DNA from: Pseudomonas sp. M47T1
GTDB taxonomy: Bacteria; Pseudomonadota; Gammaproteobacteria; Pseudomonadales; Pseudomonadaceae
Length of the DNA: 64,000 nucleotides
Direction: 5' to 3'
Assembly: GCF_000263855.1 (NCBI RefSeq)
Contig: NZ_AJWX01000009.1
Coordinates: 1 to 64,000 of the forward strand
Below the pieces are notes generated by a model. It worked only from the letters and a program-made list of their open reading frames with translations, made no database searches and was not told where the DNA came from. The translations under genes were made by a program, and so were the position numbers. Below are positions 24,352-34,599 of this stretch, piece by piece; position 1 is the stretch's first letter; every line of letters begins with the position of its first letter.

Positions 24352-24649
24352 TGTTCATGGCCCATACGAATATTTATCCGTGCGTTAGGGTGTCGGCGCC
24401 CTAGCGCCTTGCCGCCAACGAAACCGACGCTTGCCGACACCCGGCAGTCGTTATCAGCTTGGTGGATGCCATGGCGGCGTTCACACCTGCGGCGGGTGCA
24501 GCGATGACATTTGCTCCGAGTGGCGTGTTTCCAGGGGACATGCCAGTGGTAGCTACAGTAGCTTGACACGTCGACGGTTCATTGCGCTGGCTTGGGCATT
24601 TTCGGAGAACCCAGGGGCCAGCGCAGCCTTCGGCAGCGGCCACAGGATA
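24352..24649. other. Intergenic region, no clear gene
   Basis: 298 bp between convergent genes. It contains a half-element of repeat family E at 24616-24641. A 31-codon frame from the ATG at about 24470 (MAAFTPAAGAAMTFAPSGVF) is noted without support. Confidence 0.5.
24616..24641. repeat. Family E half-repeat
   Basis: GGCCAGCGCAGCCTTCGGCAGCGGCC, matching the right arm of the family E elements at 30900 and 53695. Confidence 0.6.
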
Positions 24650-26083
24650 TCAGTCACGCACCGGGATAGCATGATGATGCGCCGCAACCGCCTCATCCGC
24701 CTTCGCCATCTCCCACGCATCACGCGGCTCATCCAGATCCCGGTTCAACGTCTCCGGCGTCTTGAACGTGGTGTACAAGGTAGTCGCCGTCAACAACGCC
24801 AGGTAGCACGCAATCGGCACCCAGGCACCAATACCGGCATTCACCTCACCCTCATGGGTGGCCATCACCACGGCAATGATCCCCGCGCCAATCATCGGCG
24901 CGATGCCGCCGGCGATCACCGCCGAGACTTCCCGCGCAATTGACACGCCCATGTAGCGATGACGTGAGCCGAACAGTTCCGGCATCAACGCCGCCTGGGT
25001 ACCGAACATGCCCCAGGTACCGATGCCCAGGGCAATGGAAATGGCGACGATGCTGGCGGCAATGTTGCCCAGGCTCAGCACCCACCACACAGGAAAGGCC
25101 AGCGCCAGTTGCAGCAAGGCGAAAGCGCGGTACACCACCACGCGGCCGAAGCGGTCGCTTAGCTTGCCGGCGATGGGCACGGTCAGCGCGCCCAGGCTGG
25201 CGGCGCAGATCAGCGTCAACACGCCCACCGGCCCCTTGAGGCCCACCACGCCGACGATGTAGCTCACCGCCAAGGCTTGATAGATGGACGAGCCGCCGTT
25301 TTCCGCCAAACGCAGGCCAATGCCGATCAGCAAGGTGGGCTTGGAGTGGGTCATGGCGCTTTTCAGCGGGTTGGCGCACTCACGTTTCAGTGCTTTCAGG
25401 CGGATGAAGGTGGGCGACTCTTTCAGGCGCAGGCGCATGTACAGGCCCAGCGCAACGATCACCACGCTGATGAAGAACGGCACGCGCCACAGGTTGGTCT
25501 GGGTGATGTTGTCGTTGCCGCTAACCACGAAGAAGTACACCAGCGCCGCCAGGATGGTCCCCAGCTGGATGCCCAGGAACGGCAGCGCTGCGTAGAAACC
25601 ACGACGGCCCTTGGGCGCATACTCGGTCATCATCACCGCCGCGCCGGCCTGTTCCGCACCGGCGCCCAGGCCCTGCAGCAAACGCAGTACCACCAGCAAC
25701 ACCGGCGCCAGGTAGCCCACCTGATGGAAGGTGGGCAGGGCGCCGATCAGCGTGCTGGAAATACCCATCAGCAGCACCGTGGCCGACAGCACGAACTTGC
25801 GCCCCACGCGGTCGCCGATCATGCCGAACAGCACACCGCCCAAGGGGCGGATGGCAAAGCCGAGGAAGTAGGTGCCGAAGCTGGCGATCAGGCTCATGGC
25901 GCGGGTCTGTTCGGGGAAGAACAGCGGCCCGAAGATCAGCGCCGATGCCAGGGTGTACAGGGCGAAGTCGTAGTACTCCAGGGCGCTGCCCAGGGAACAG
26001 GCCCAGGCGGCGCGGTGCAGGTCTTTCTTCACCTGCGGGTCTGGTGTTTCAGCGGTATCGGACGGCGAGCGGGCGAGGGTCAT
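24650..26083 (-). CDS. MFS metabolite:proton symporter, shikimate-type (MHS family)
   Basis: 477 aa from the ATG at 26083, which has a GGAGG 6-8 bp upstream. About 12 membrane segments are present. The family marks are SALEYYDFALYTLASALIFG in helix 1 and FAIRPLGGVLFGMIGDRVGRK in the loop 2-3 region. MHS transporters carry shikimate, alpha-ketoglutarate, proline/betaine and similar acids. The adjacent shikimate dehydrogenase-like gene 56 bp upstream on the same strand suggests shikimate, quinate or a related acid. Confidence 0.85.
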   Translation of the reverse strand: MTLARSPSDTAETPDPQVKKDLHRAAWACSLGSALEYYDFALYTLASALIFGPLFFPEQTRAMSLIASFGTYFLGFAIRPLGGVLFGMIGDRVGRKFVLSATVLLMGISSTLIGALPTFHQVGYLAPVLLVVLRLLQGLGAGAEQAGAAVMMTEYAPKGRRGFYAALPFLGIQLGTILAALVYFFVVSGNDNITQTNLWRVPFFISVVIVALGLYMRLRLKESPTFIRLKALKRECANPLKSAMTHSKPTLLIGIGLRLAENGGSSIYQALAVSYIVGVVGLKGPVGVLTLICAASLGALTVPIAGKLSDRFGRVVVYRAFALLQLALAFPVWWVLSLGNIAASIVAISIALGIGTWGMFGTQAALMPELFGSRHRYMGVSIAREVSAVIAGGIAPMIGAGIIAVVMATHEGEVNAGIGAWVPIACYLALLTATTLYTTFKTPETLNRDLDEPRDAWEMAKADEAVAAHHHAIPVRD

Positions 26084-26139
26084 GTTCGTTCCTCCAGGCG
26101 CCTTCATGGCGTCTTGTTATTGATAGGCAACCGGATGGG

Positions 26140-26955
26140 TTACAGGTTCAACCGCTGAATTTCCTGGAGCATGGCCTGCTCCATCACGTCGATGGGCGCG
26201 TCATGCCCGGTGTACAGCTCAATCTGCCGACAGGCCTGGTGCACCAGCATGCGCGTGCCGGCCACGGTGCCGCAACCCAGGGTGCGGGCTTGGCGCAGCA
26301 GCGCGGTTTGCACCGGCATGAAGGCCACGTCCATGACAATCAGGTGGCTTTGCAGGCGGCCGTCCAGTGGGTTGCTGTCCGGTTGCTTGAAGCCCACCGA
26401 AGTGGCGTTGATGACGATATCGAAGGCCTTGGCGTGGAAATGCTCCACCGCGCCGCCCCACTGGGCGCCCAGGGACTGCGCCAGCTCGCTGCCGCGCTCG
26501 GCGCTGCGGTTGAACACCGTGACCTGCGCGCCGGCCTGTGTGCAGCCATACACCACGGCCCGTGCGGCGCCACCGGCACCGACGATGGCCACGCGCTTGC
26601 CGTTCAGGCGCGTCACTTCCTGCAAGGCGCGCACGGCGCCCAGGTAGTCGGTGTTATAGCCGGTGAGCACGCCGTCAACGTTATTGATGGTGTTCACGGC
26701 GCCGATCACCTGGGCCGATTCATCGATGGCGTCCAGATGCGGCATCACCGCCTGCTTGTAGGGCATGGACACGTTCATGCCGCGCACGCCCAGAGTGCGA
26801 ATGGCCGTCACGGCTGCCACCGGGTCCTCGACGCCGAAGCACACAAAGGTGTAGTCCAGGCCCAGGGCCGCATAGGCGGCGTTGTGGATCTTGGCCGAGA
26901 GGGAAAACGGCGAGCCCATGATCGAGCCGCACAGGGTGGGGAGGGACTGAGGCAT
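26140..26955 (-). CDS. Shikimate dehydrogenase-like (AroE/YdiB family) enzyme
   Basis: 271 aa. The substrate site has FSLSAKIHN, NVSMPYK with catalytic Lys67 and GYNTDYLGAV with catalytic Asp103; the Rossmann motif is VGAGGAARAV at 126-135. The canonical NVTxPxK reads NVSMPYK here, a common trait of catabolic or specialised AroE-like enzymes. It probably oxidises shikimate or quinate with NAD(P). Its place between an MHS transporter and an SDR gene argues for catabolism rather than the biosynthetic AroE role. Confidence 0.85.
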   Translation of the reverse strand: MPQSLPTLCGSIMGSPFSLSAKIHNAAYAALGLDYTFVCFGVEDPVAAVTAIRTLGVRGMNVSMPYKQAVMPHLDAIDESAQVIGAVNTINNVDGVLTGYNTDYLGAVRALQEVTRLNGKRVAIVGAGGAARAVVYGCTQAGAQVTVFNRSAERGSELAQSLGAQWGGAVEHFHAKAFDIVINATSVGFKQPDSNPLDGRLQSHLIVMDVAFMPVQTALLRQARTLGCGTVAGTRMLVHQACRQIELYTGHDAPIDVMEQAMLQEIQRLNL

Positions 26956-26980
26956 GCTGGCATCCTTGTAAAAAAGAGGG

Positions 26981-27745
26981 TTAGACGACGCTGGTCAGGC
27001 CGCCGTCGACGAACAGGGTCTGGCCGTTGATGAAGTCGGCGGCTGGGGAGGCCAGGAAAATGGCAGCGCCGCACAGCTCCTCCACCTTGCCCCAGCGTCC
27101 CGCCGGGGTGCGCTTGATCAGCCAGTCGTTGAAGGTCGGGTCATCAGCCAGCGCCTGGTTCAGTTCGGTGCGAAAGTAGCCGGGCGCCAAGGCGTTGATC
27201 TGCAGGCCATGGCCGGCCCAGTCGGCGCACATGCCGCGGGTGAGCATGCGCACCGCGCCCTTGCTGGCCGCGTAAGGGGCGATGGAAGGGCGGGCCAGTT
27301 CGCTTTGCACCGAGGCAATGTTGATGATCTTGCCGTGGCCGCGGGCGATCATATGCCGGGCCACGGCCTTGGACACGTTGAACACACCGTCCAGGTTGGT
27401 GCTCATCAGCCGGTGCCAGTCCTCGGCGCTGAAGTTCTGCAGGGGCTGGCGGTGCTGGATGCCGGCGTTGTTGACCAGAATGTCGAGGGCGCCCAGGCGT
27501 TGTTCCAGGGTGTCGATGGCCCGGGCGCTGGCGTCGTGGTCGGCCACGTCGAACACGGCGTATTCGGCGTCCAGGCCTTCGTCGCGCAGCAAGGCGCAGG
27601 CGGCCTGGGCGCGCTCGGCGTCGCGGCCGTTGAGCACCACCCGGGCGCCGGCCTGCGCCAGCCCGCGGGCAATGGCAAGGCCGATACCGCGCACCGAGCC
27701 TGTGATCAGCGCCAAGCGGTCGTCCAAGCGAAAACTTGCTGTCAT
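26981..27745 (-). CDS. Short-chain dehydrogenase, gluconate 5-dehydrogenase-like
   Basis: 254 aa classical SDR. The cofactor motif is TGSVRGIG (15-22), with NNAG at 92-95 and catalytic Ser145, Tyr158 and Lys162 (PYAASK). The overall pattern, including NVNLDG-like and INALAPGYFRTELN stretches, resembles gluconate 5-dehydrogenase (IdnO). It is the first gene of the three-gene minus-strand unit with the shikimate dehydrogenase-like enzyme and the transporter. The real substrate is probably a cyclic or sugar acid from the same pathway. Confidence 0.85.
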   Translation of the reverse strand: MTASFRLDDRLALITGSVRGIGLAIARGLAQAGARVVLNGRDAERAQAACALLRDEGLDAEYAVFDVADHDASARAIDTLEQRLGALDILVNNAGIQHRQPLQNFSAEDWHRLMSTNLDGVFNVSKAVARHMIARGHGKIINIASVQSELARPSIAPYAASKGAVRMLTRGMCADWAGHGLQINALAPGYFRTELNQALADDPTFNDWLIKRTPAGRWGKVEELCGAAIFLASPAADFINGQTLFVDGGLTSVV

Positions 27746-27833
27746 GTGAGTCTCCCGGTATTGGATTTATGAGTGAGGGATGGCCTTACTTTCAACCGCT
27801 ATCGCTGGGGCGTGCCAATCGTTTATGGTGATG

Positions 27834-27858
27834 CCGTGATCACGGTTGGTGATCACCA
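27834..27858. promoter_or_regulatory. Two adjacent 12-bp palindromes in the LysR/SDR divergent promoter
   Basis: CCGTGATCACGG (27834-27845) and TGGTGATCACCA (27847-27858) share the core GTGATCAC and have centres 13 bp apart. They sit 16-40 bp before the LysR start and about 90 bp before the SDR start, fitting an operator for the LysR protein. Confidence 0.6.
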
Positions 27859-27873
27859 GACAAGGAAGCGGTC

Positions 27874-28752
27874 ATGGAACTCAAGCATTTGCGTGCCTTC
27901 GCGGCGCTGGCCGAAGAACTACACTTTGGCCGCGCCGCCGAGCGCCTGCACATTGTGCAACCGGCCCTGAGCGCACAGATTCGCGCTCTGGAAGACGACG
28001 TGGGCGCGCAGTTGTTCGAGCGTGATCGCCACGGTGTGGAGCTGACGGAGGAGGGCGCGTTGTTTTTGCCTGAGGCCCTGGCTACCCTGCGCCAGGCCGG
28101 GCGTGCCCGCGAAGTATTGCAGCAAGCGGCGGCGGGTGAGGTGGGCGTGGTGCGCCTGGCGTTCGTGTCCTCGGTGCTGTCGCAACTGTTACCGGCCCTG
28201 GTGCGGCAGATGGAACAGCGCTACCCGCGCATTGAGCTGGAACTCAAGGACATGCCCTCGCTGCTGCAAGCCCGCGCCCTGCAGGACAACGCCCTGGACT
28301 TCGGCCTGGTGCGCCTGCCCCTGAGCGTGCCGGGCGTGCACACGCGCATGCTGTTCGAGGAGTCGCTGGTGGTGGCCTTGCACGTCGACGACCCGCTGTG
28401 CGCCCTGCGCCGCGTGCAGCCCCAAGACCTGGCCGGGCGCCCGGCGCTGGTGCTGGCACGCAAATTCGCCCCCGGCCTGCATGATCAGATGCTGGTAGGC
28501 TTTCACCGGCGCAAGGTGACCCTCACCATTGCCCGCGAAATGGGCGAATTCACCACCTTGCTGGCGCTGGTGGCGGCGGGGCTGGGTGTGGGCATCGTGC
28601 CGGCGGGCGCGGCGTCGGCGTTGCCGGCCGGGGTGGTGACGCGGCCGTTGGCGGTGGCCATGAGTGGCGCCGGCATCGGCGTGGCCTGGACCGGGCTGGA
28701 AAGCCCGCGCAAGCGGGCGTTGATGCAAGTGTTGGATGAGCTGTATCCGTGA
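27874..28752 (+). CDS. LysR-family transcriptional regulator of the shikimate-type operon
   Basis: 292 aa. The N-terminus MELKHLRAFAALAEELHFG and the helix-turn-helix AAERLHIVQPALSAQIRALE are typical of LysR proteins of the BenM/CatM-like group. The C-terminal effector domain starts near residue 90. It is divergent from the SDR-dehydrogenase-transporter operon, with the palindromes in the shared gap; autoregulation and effector-dependent activation are expected. Confidence 0.9.
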   Translation: MELKHLRAFAALAEELHFGRAAERLHIVQPALSAQIRALEDDVGAQLFERDRHGVELTEEGALFLPEALATLRQAGRAREVLQQAAAGEVGVVRLAFVSSVLSQLLPALVRQMEQRYPRIELELKDMPSLLQARALQDNALDFGLVRLPLSVPGVHTRMLFEESLVVALHVDDPLCALRRVQPQDLAGRPALVLARKFAPGLHDQMLVGFHRRKVTLTIAREMGEFTTLLALVAAGLGVGIVPAGAASALPAGVVTRPLAVAMSGAGIGVAWTGLESPRKRALMQVLDELYP

Positions 28753-28790
28753 GTTGATGCAGTAGGAGCCGCGGAGTTGCCGCCAGCCCG

Positions 28791-28885
28791 TAGCGGCCGC
28801 CAGGCTGCGAAGGCGCGCACAGCGGGCCCGCGATCGGCATGACACCACCGAAGATCCTGCGGACCTCCTCGCAGCCTGCGGCAGT
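28791..28885. repeat. Family A palindromic repeat, copy 3
   Basis: Arms GCCGCCAGGCTGCGAAGGCG and CTCGCAGCCTGCGGCAG surround a conserved centre CCGCGATCGGCATGACACC. It matches the copies at 12262 and 39664 and lies between the LysR gene and msrB. Confidence 0.75.
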
Positions 28886-28912
28886 TCGTACGGGGCCATT
28901 ACCGCTTCTCAC

Positions 28913-29425
28913 TCAGGCGGTGCCCGCCACAAACCGCATCGCCACGCCATTCATGCAATAGCGCAGCCCCGTCGGCGCCGGCCCGTCGTCGAACACATGC
29001 CCTAGATGCCCACCACAGCGGTGGCAGTGTACTTCATTGCGCTCCATGCCCAGCGAGCTGTCACGGCTGACATTCACCGCCCCCGTCAACGGCGCGGTGA
29101 AGCTCGGCCAGCCCGTGCCACTGTCAAACTTGGCATTGGACGAAAACAGCTGCAACTGGCACCCCGCGCACGCAAACTTCCCTGCGCGATGTTCATTGTT
29201 CAGCGGGCTGGAAAACGGCCGCTCGGTACCCGCCCGGCGCAGTACGTCAAATTCATCATCATTGAGCAACTGATGCCACTGCTCATCACTGTGCTGTACC
29301 TCGAACGTCTCGGCAGGCGCGGCGTCAGCGGCCATGGCCTGGCGCAGGCGACCGCTGGTCAGCACTACCGCCGACAGCGACGCCAGGGCGGCGGCCTGGA
29401 ACAAAAAACCTCTTCTGGACTGCAT
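28913..29425 (-). CDS. msrB: Exported peptide-methionine (R)-S-oxide reductase MsrB
   Basis: 170 aa from the ATG at 29425. The N-terminus MQSRRGFLFQAAALASLSAV is a twin-arginine signal, so the enzyme acts in the periplasm. The MsrB domain has zinc ligands C86, C89, C134 and C137, the GTGWPSFT motif and catalytic Cys157 in RYCMNG. It reduces methionine-R-sulfoxide in oxidised proteins. Most pseudomonads also have a cytoplasmic MsrB, so this is probably a second, exported copy. Confidence 0.92.
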   Translation of the reverse strand: MQSRRGFLFQAAALASLSAVVLTSGRLRQAMAADAAPAETFEVQHSDEQWHQLLNDDEFDVLRRAGTERPFSSPLNNEHRAGKFACAGCQLQLFSSNAKFDSGTGWPSFTAPLTGAVNVSRDSSLGMERNEVHCHRCGGHLGHVFDDGPAPTGLRYCMNGVAMRFVAGTA

Positions 29426-29618
29426 GGTGGCTCTCCTGGTGGGCCAACGGACAGGCAAAGTGTCGGCTTCGGCCGTTCGCCAAGTCCTCACGCAGGGTTA
29501 AACGTTTTGTGACACCTTTCGCATTTCCCCTGCATTTCGTCCGGAATTAGCGAGAGGGATGCGTAAAACCAATGTCGCAGTCCTAGAATCTTGGGATCCA
29601 GGGATTAAGGAAACGGTG

Positions 29619-30887
29619 ATGGATATGTCAGCCGCACAACTCGCCAGCGTGGTCGCGCTCAAGTCGCAGGCGCCCACGGGCACCGGATGCATTGACAAGG
29701 TGTTACGAGCGCTGCGTACCCATTTGGGGATGGACGTAGCCTTTGTGTCGCAGTTTCGTACCACGGACCGCGTCTTCGTCAACGTCGACACCGACGGCGA
29801 AGGCCCGATCAAGCCGGGCGATACCCTGTCCCTGGACGTGGGTTACTGCCTGCGGGTGGTGGAAGGCATATTGCCCGAGCTGATCGCCGACACCGCCGAC
29901 TACCCCATCGCCATGGCCCTGCCAGAAACCCAGGCACTGCCCATCGGCTCGCACCTGAGCGTACCTATCTACCTGAGCGACGGCCGCCTGTACGGCACCT
30001 TCTGCTGCTTCGGCCACAACGCCGACAGTAGCCTGGGCCAGCGCGACCTGTTGGTGATGAAGGTATTCGCCGAACTGATCGCCGACCGCATCGAGGGCGA
30101 CCTCACCCTGGTGCGCGACCGCGTGGCCAAGCATCGCCGCATCTCCGCCGTGCTCGGCAGCAACCAGCCCGCCATCGTCTACCAGCCCATCTTCGACTTT
30201 CAGGGCATGAGCATCTGCGGCTGGGAATGCCTGTCGCGCTTCAACGTGGAGCCCATCCGTAGCCCCGACCAGTGGTTCAAGGAAGCCGCCGAAGCGGGCC
30301 TGGGCGTGGAACTGGAATGCCACGCCATCGCTGCCGCCCTCAAGGGCATGGACGCCTTGCCGTCCGGCACCTACCTGACCATCAACTGCTCGCCGCAACT
30401 GATGCTCAGCGGCCGCCTGACTGAACTGCTCAGCCCCTGCCCGGCCAGCCGCCTGGTGCTGGAAATCACTGAGCACGCCGTGGTCAACGACTACACCGGC
30501 CTGATCCAGGCCCTCAAACCCTTGCGCCAGAACGGCGTGCGCGTGGCCATCGACGACGCCGGCGCCGGCTACGCCAGCATGCGCCACATCCTGCAACTGC
30601 GTCCCGACATGATCAAACTGGACATGAGCCTGACCCAGGGCATCGACCACGACTCGCAGAAGCGCGCCATGGCCTCGGCGTTGATCGCCTTTGCCCGGGA
30701 AACGGGCAGCACCATTGTCGCGGAAGGCGTGGAAACCCAGTCAGAGCTGGATGCATTGCGGTTGTTGGGCGCAAACAAGGTGCAGGGTTATCTGCTGGGC
30801 CGGCCGTTGACGTTGCAGGACGCGCTGGCGTTGGTGGAGCGGGTGGCGGTTAATTGCCTCGACAGCCCCATCGTCAGCTCAGCCTGA
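29619..30887 (+). CDS. GAF-EAL cyclic-di-GMP phosphodiesterase
   Basis: 422 aa from the ATG at 29619 (AAGGA 7 bp upstream). Residues 25-165 form a GAF sensor domain, and 185-415 an EAL domain. The EAL signature reads ECLSRF. Most metal and base residues remain: NCSP Asn, LEITE Glu, IDD pair, IKLD Lys and AEGVET Glu. Loop 6 reads DDAGAGYAS instead of DDFGTGYSS. The enzyme is expected to hydrolyse c-di-GMP to pGpG in response to a small ligand or redox state; weakened activity is possible. Confidence 0.88.
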   Translation: MDMSAAQLASVVALKSQAPTGTGCIDKVLRALRTHLGMDVAFVSQFRTTDRVFVNVDTDGEGPIKPGDTLSLDVGYCLRVVEGILPELIADTADYPIAMALPETQALPIGSHLSVPIYLSDGRLYGTFCCFGHNADSSLGQRDLLVMKVFAELIADRIEGDLTLVRDRVAKHRRISAVLGSNQPAIVYQPIFDFQGMSICGWECLSRFNVEPIRSPDQWFKEAAEAGLGVELECHAIAAALKGMDALPSGTYLTINCSPQLMLSGRLTELLSPCPASRLVLEITEHAVVNDYTGLIQALKPLRQNGVRVAIDDAGAGYASMRHILQLRPDMIKLDMSLTQGIDHDSQKRAMASALIAFARETGSTIVAEGVETQSELDALRLLGANKVQGYLLGRPLTLQDALALVERVAVNCLDSPIVSSA

Positions 30888-30899
30888 ACTGATCACCCG

Positions 30900-30988
30900 T
30901 AGCCGCTGCCAAAGGCTGCGCTGGCCGGTGTGAACCCTGGAGATCTCCAGCGGGCCACAGCGCCAGCGCAGCCTGCGGCAGCGGCTAC
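30900..30988. repeat. Family E palindromic repeat, copy 1
   Basis: TAGCCGCTGCC-AAAGGCTGCGCTGG on the left pairs with CCAGCGCAGCCTGCGGCAGCGGCTA on the right, about 40 bp apart. A second full copy is at 53695 and halves are at 24616 and 59703. Confidence 0.8.
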
Positions 30989-31090
30989 GTGCGGATGTAG
31001 GTAGGGGGTTTAGCACGAGCTTGTAGGAAATATCTGTTATTGCTTGGGTGCTTTGTTTCCAGGGGAAACTCTCCTTACCCTGCTTGCTGT

Positions 31091-31126
31091 CGCTGAATAC
31101 TCAGCGATCGGGTTTGGTAGCCCGAT
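31091..31126 (+). promoter_or_regulatory. Double-hairpin leader before the DUF3077-type gene
   Basis: CGCTGA-ATAC-TCAGCG (31091-31106) is followed without a gap by ATCGGG-TTTGGTAG-CCCGAT (31107-31126). Each has a perfect 6-bp stem. The element ends 31 bp before the ATG at 31158 and probably lies in the 5' leader of the transcript. Confidence 0.6.
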
Positions 31127-31157
31127 TCAGATCAAGGCGCTCAAGGACACTTTTCAT

Positions 31158-31457
31158 ATGGATAAGCTGACGCCTGTTTCACCTGCTGCAACCCTCCAAT
31201 CCCTTCTTACCGCAAGCTGCGCATTCGGCGCCCACGACGAAAACGGCGAACCTCTGTTCCAGGTACGGGCAGGCGTCGAGGCCGAAACGGCGTTGGCGCA
31301 GGTGGCGCTACTGCTCAAGTGCGCTCATGAAACGGCTTATGAATTGACGGACAACGGCTGCGAAAATCCAGGGCTGGTCTGGTCAGTGGTTCAGGCCCTC
31401 GAGAGTGCGCAGGCGCTGGTGAATTCGGTGCTGAAGGGCACGTTGCGGTTGGCGTGA
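31158..31457 (+). CDS. Small DUF3077-like protein
   Basis: 99 aa from the ATG at 31158, preceded by AAGGA 11 bp upstream. The sequence (FQVRAGVEAETALAQVALLL, then CAHETAYELTD) matches the pattern of the short DUF3077-type proteins found in many copies in Pseudomonas genomes. No function is known. It has no signal peptide or membrane helix and looks like a helical bundle. The double-hairpin leader is its only visible control. Confidence 0.75.
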   Translation: MDKLTPVSPAATLQSLLTASCAFGAHDENGEPLFQVRAGVEAETALAQVALLLKCAHETAYELTDNGCENPGLVWSVVQALESAQALVNSVLKGTLRLA

Positions 31458-31517
31458 TCTTGTAGCCGATGCCAGCGGCGACGGTGTGTTTCGGATGTGG
31501 GATTTACAGATGTCTAA

Positions 31518-31706
31518 GTGTTTTCTGATCGTAACGTGGTTCTGGAAACTCAACGGGCGGATGATGGCATGAAGGTGTTGAAGGCTTTGCCAGATAAGCC
31601 TGGTCATGCTTTGGCAGATTTGTTGCGACAATGCAATTTGAGGGCGTCTGAGCCTGAAGAACTGGCCTTGTGGCACGCTATCCGTCCGGTGGGGCTGGAG
31701 GTTTGA
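31518..31706 (+). CDS. Possible small protein of unknown function
   Basis: 62 aa from the GTG at 31518. The later part (KVLKALPDKPGHALADLLRQ, then SEPEELALWHAIRPVGLEV) reads like a folded, charged helical protein. There is no ATG or good ribosome site at the 5' end; an ATG frame just upstream (MSKCFLIVTWFWKLNGRMMA) stops early, so a frameshift is possible. It lies next to the DUF3077-like gene and may be related in use. Confidence 0.4.
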   Translation: MFSDRNVVLETQRADDGMKVLKALPDKPGHALADLLRQCNLRASEPEELALWHAIRPVGLEV

Positions 31707-31796
31707 TAGATGGGCACTGTGGCAAATTCAGATTGCAATGCGTTGTCCCCCGCACTTCCACAAAGCCGTGCAGCAGCTGTCTTGAAACCGCGTTGC

Positions 31797-31860
31797 CTGC
31801 ATCGCGACTAAAGTCGGCTCCTACGCGGATGGCGTAGGAGCCGGCCATGGCCGCGATGCA
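31797..31860. repeat. Palindromic repeat (family D)
   Basis: GCATCGCGACTAAAGTCGGCTCCTACGC pairs with GCGTAGGAGCCGGC...GGCCGCGATGC across a 4-base centre. Single copy in the window; the GTAGGAGC arm is typical of Pseudomonas REP units. Confidence 0.75.
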
Positions 31861-31904
31861 GACGACACCGGCCTGTAGCAGCAACTGTCTTGTGGAGGTC
31901 ACCA

Positions 31905-31973
31905 CTGTGGGAGCAAAGCTTGCTCGCGATGGCGCCAGTGAGTGCCCCCCGCGAGCAAGCTTTGCGTCCACAG
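31905..31973. repeat. Palindromic repeat related to family C
   Basis: TGTGGGAGCAAAGCTTGCTCGC faces GCGAGCAAGCTTTGCGTCCACA about 24 bp away. The arms share the TGTGGGAGC...GCTTGC frame with family C. It sits directly downstream of the ABC transporter operon. Confidence 0.8.
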
Positions 31974-31981
31974 GGTGACGG

Positions 31982-33577
<1,596 letters not shown>

Positions 33578-33578
33578 G

Positions 33579-34598
33579 TCATTTCCTTGGATCGAACGCG
33601 TCGCGGGCGGCTTCGCCGATGAACACCAGCAAACTCAGCATCAAGGCCAGCACGGCGAAGGCGCTGATGCCCAGCCACGGGGCCTGCAGGTTGGACTTAC
33701 CCTGGGACACCAGCTCGCCCAGCGACGGCGAACCGGCTGGCAGGCCAAAGCCCAGGAAGTCCAGCGCGGTGAGGGTGCCGATGGCGCCGGTGAGGATGAA
33801 GGGCATGAAGGTCATGGTCGAGACCATGGCGTTGGGCAGGATGTGCTGGAACATGATGCTGCCGTCGCGCATGCCCAGGGCGCGAGCCGCGCGCACGTAT
33901 TCCAGGTTGCGGCCGCGCAGGAACTCGGCGCGCACCACGTCCACCAGGCTCATCCATGAGAACAGCAGCATGATGCCCAGCAGCCACCAGAAGTTGGGCT
34001 GCACGAAGCTGGCGAGGATGATCAGCAGGTACAGCACCGGCAGGCCCGACCACACTTCCAGGAAGCGTTGCCCGGCCAGGTCCACCCAGCCGCCGTAGAA
34101 GCCCTGCAGGGCGCCGGTGATCACGCCCACGATGGAACTGAGGACGGTCAGGGTCAGGGCGAACAGCACCGAGATGCGGAAGCCGTAGATCACCCGCGCC
34201 AGCACGTCGCGGCCCTGGTCATCGGTGCCCAGCCAGTTCTGTGCCGAGGGCGGCGCGGGGGCGGGCACTTTCAGGTCGTAGTTGATGCTCTGGTAACTGA
34301 AGGGAATGGGCGCCCACAGGGTCCAGCTGTCCTTGGCCTTGAGCAGTTGCTGGATGTACGGGCTCTTGTAGTTGGCTTCCAGCGGGAATTCGCCGCCGAA
34401 GGTGGTTTCCGGGTAGCGCTTGAACGCCGGGAAGTACCAGCCGCCGTCATAGTGCAGGGCCAGGGGTTTGTCATTGGCGATCAGTTCGGCGCCCAGGCTT
34501 GTGACGAACAGGATCATGAACAGCCACAGCGACCACCAGCCGCGCTTGTTGGCCTTGAACCGTTGCAGGCGGCGACGGTTGATGGGGGACAAGGTCAT
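33579..34598 (-). CDS. yejE: Peptide ABC transporter permease (YejE/NppC type)
   Basis: 339 aa. An N-terminal anchor helix (SLWLFMILFVTSLGAELIA) is followed by a long periplasmic part with NWLGTDDQGRDVLARVIYG, the mark of DppC/OppC/YejE permeases, and five more helices. The coupling EAA motif region is ARALGMRDGSIMFQHILPNA. It pairs with the permease encoded upstream; genes are separated by one base on both sides. Confidence 0.92.
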   Translation of the reverse strand: MTLSPINRRRLQRFKANKRGWWSLWLFMILFVTSLGAELIANDKPLALHYDGGWYFPAFKRYPETTFGGEFPLEANYKSPYIQQLLKAKDSWTLWAPIPFSYQSINYDLKVPAPAPPSAQNWLGTDDQGRDVLARVIYGFRISVLFALTLTVLSSIVGVITGALQGFYGGWVDLAGQRFLEVWSGLPVLYLLIILASFVQPNFWWLLGIMLLFSWMSLVDVVRAEFLRGRNLEYVRAARALGMRDGSIMFQHILPNAMVSTMTFMPFILTGAIGTLTALDFLGFGLPAGSPSLGELVSQGKSNLQAPWLGISAFAVLALMLSLLVFIGEAARDAFDPRK

Positions 34599-34599
34599 G

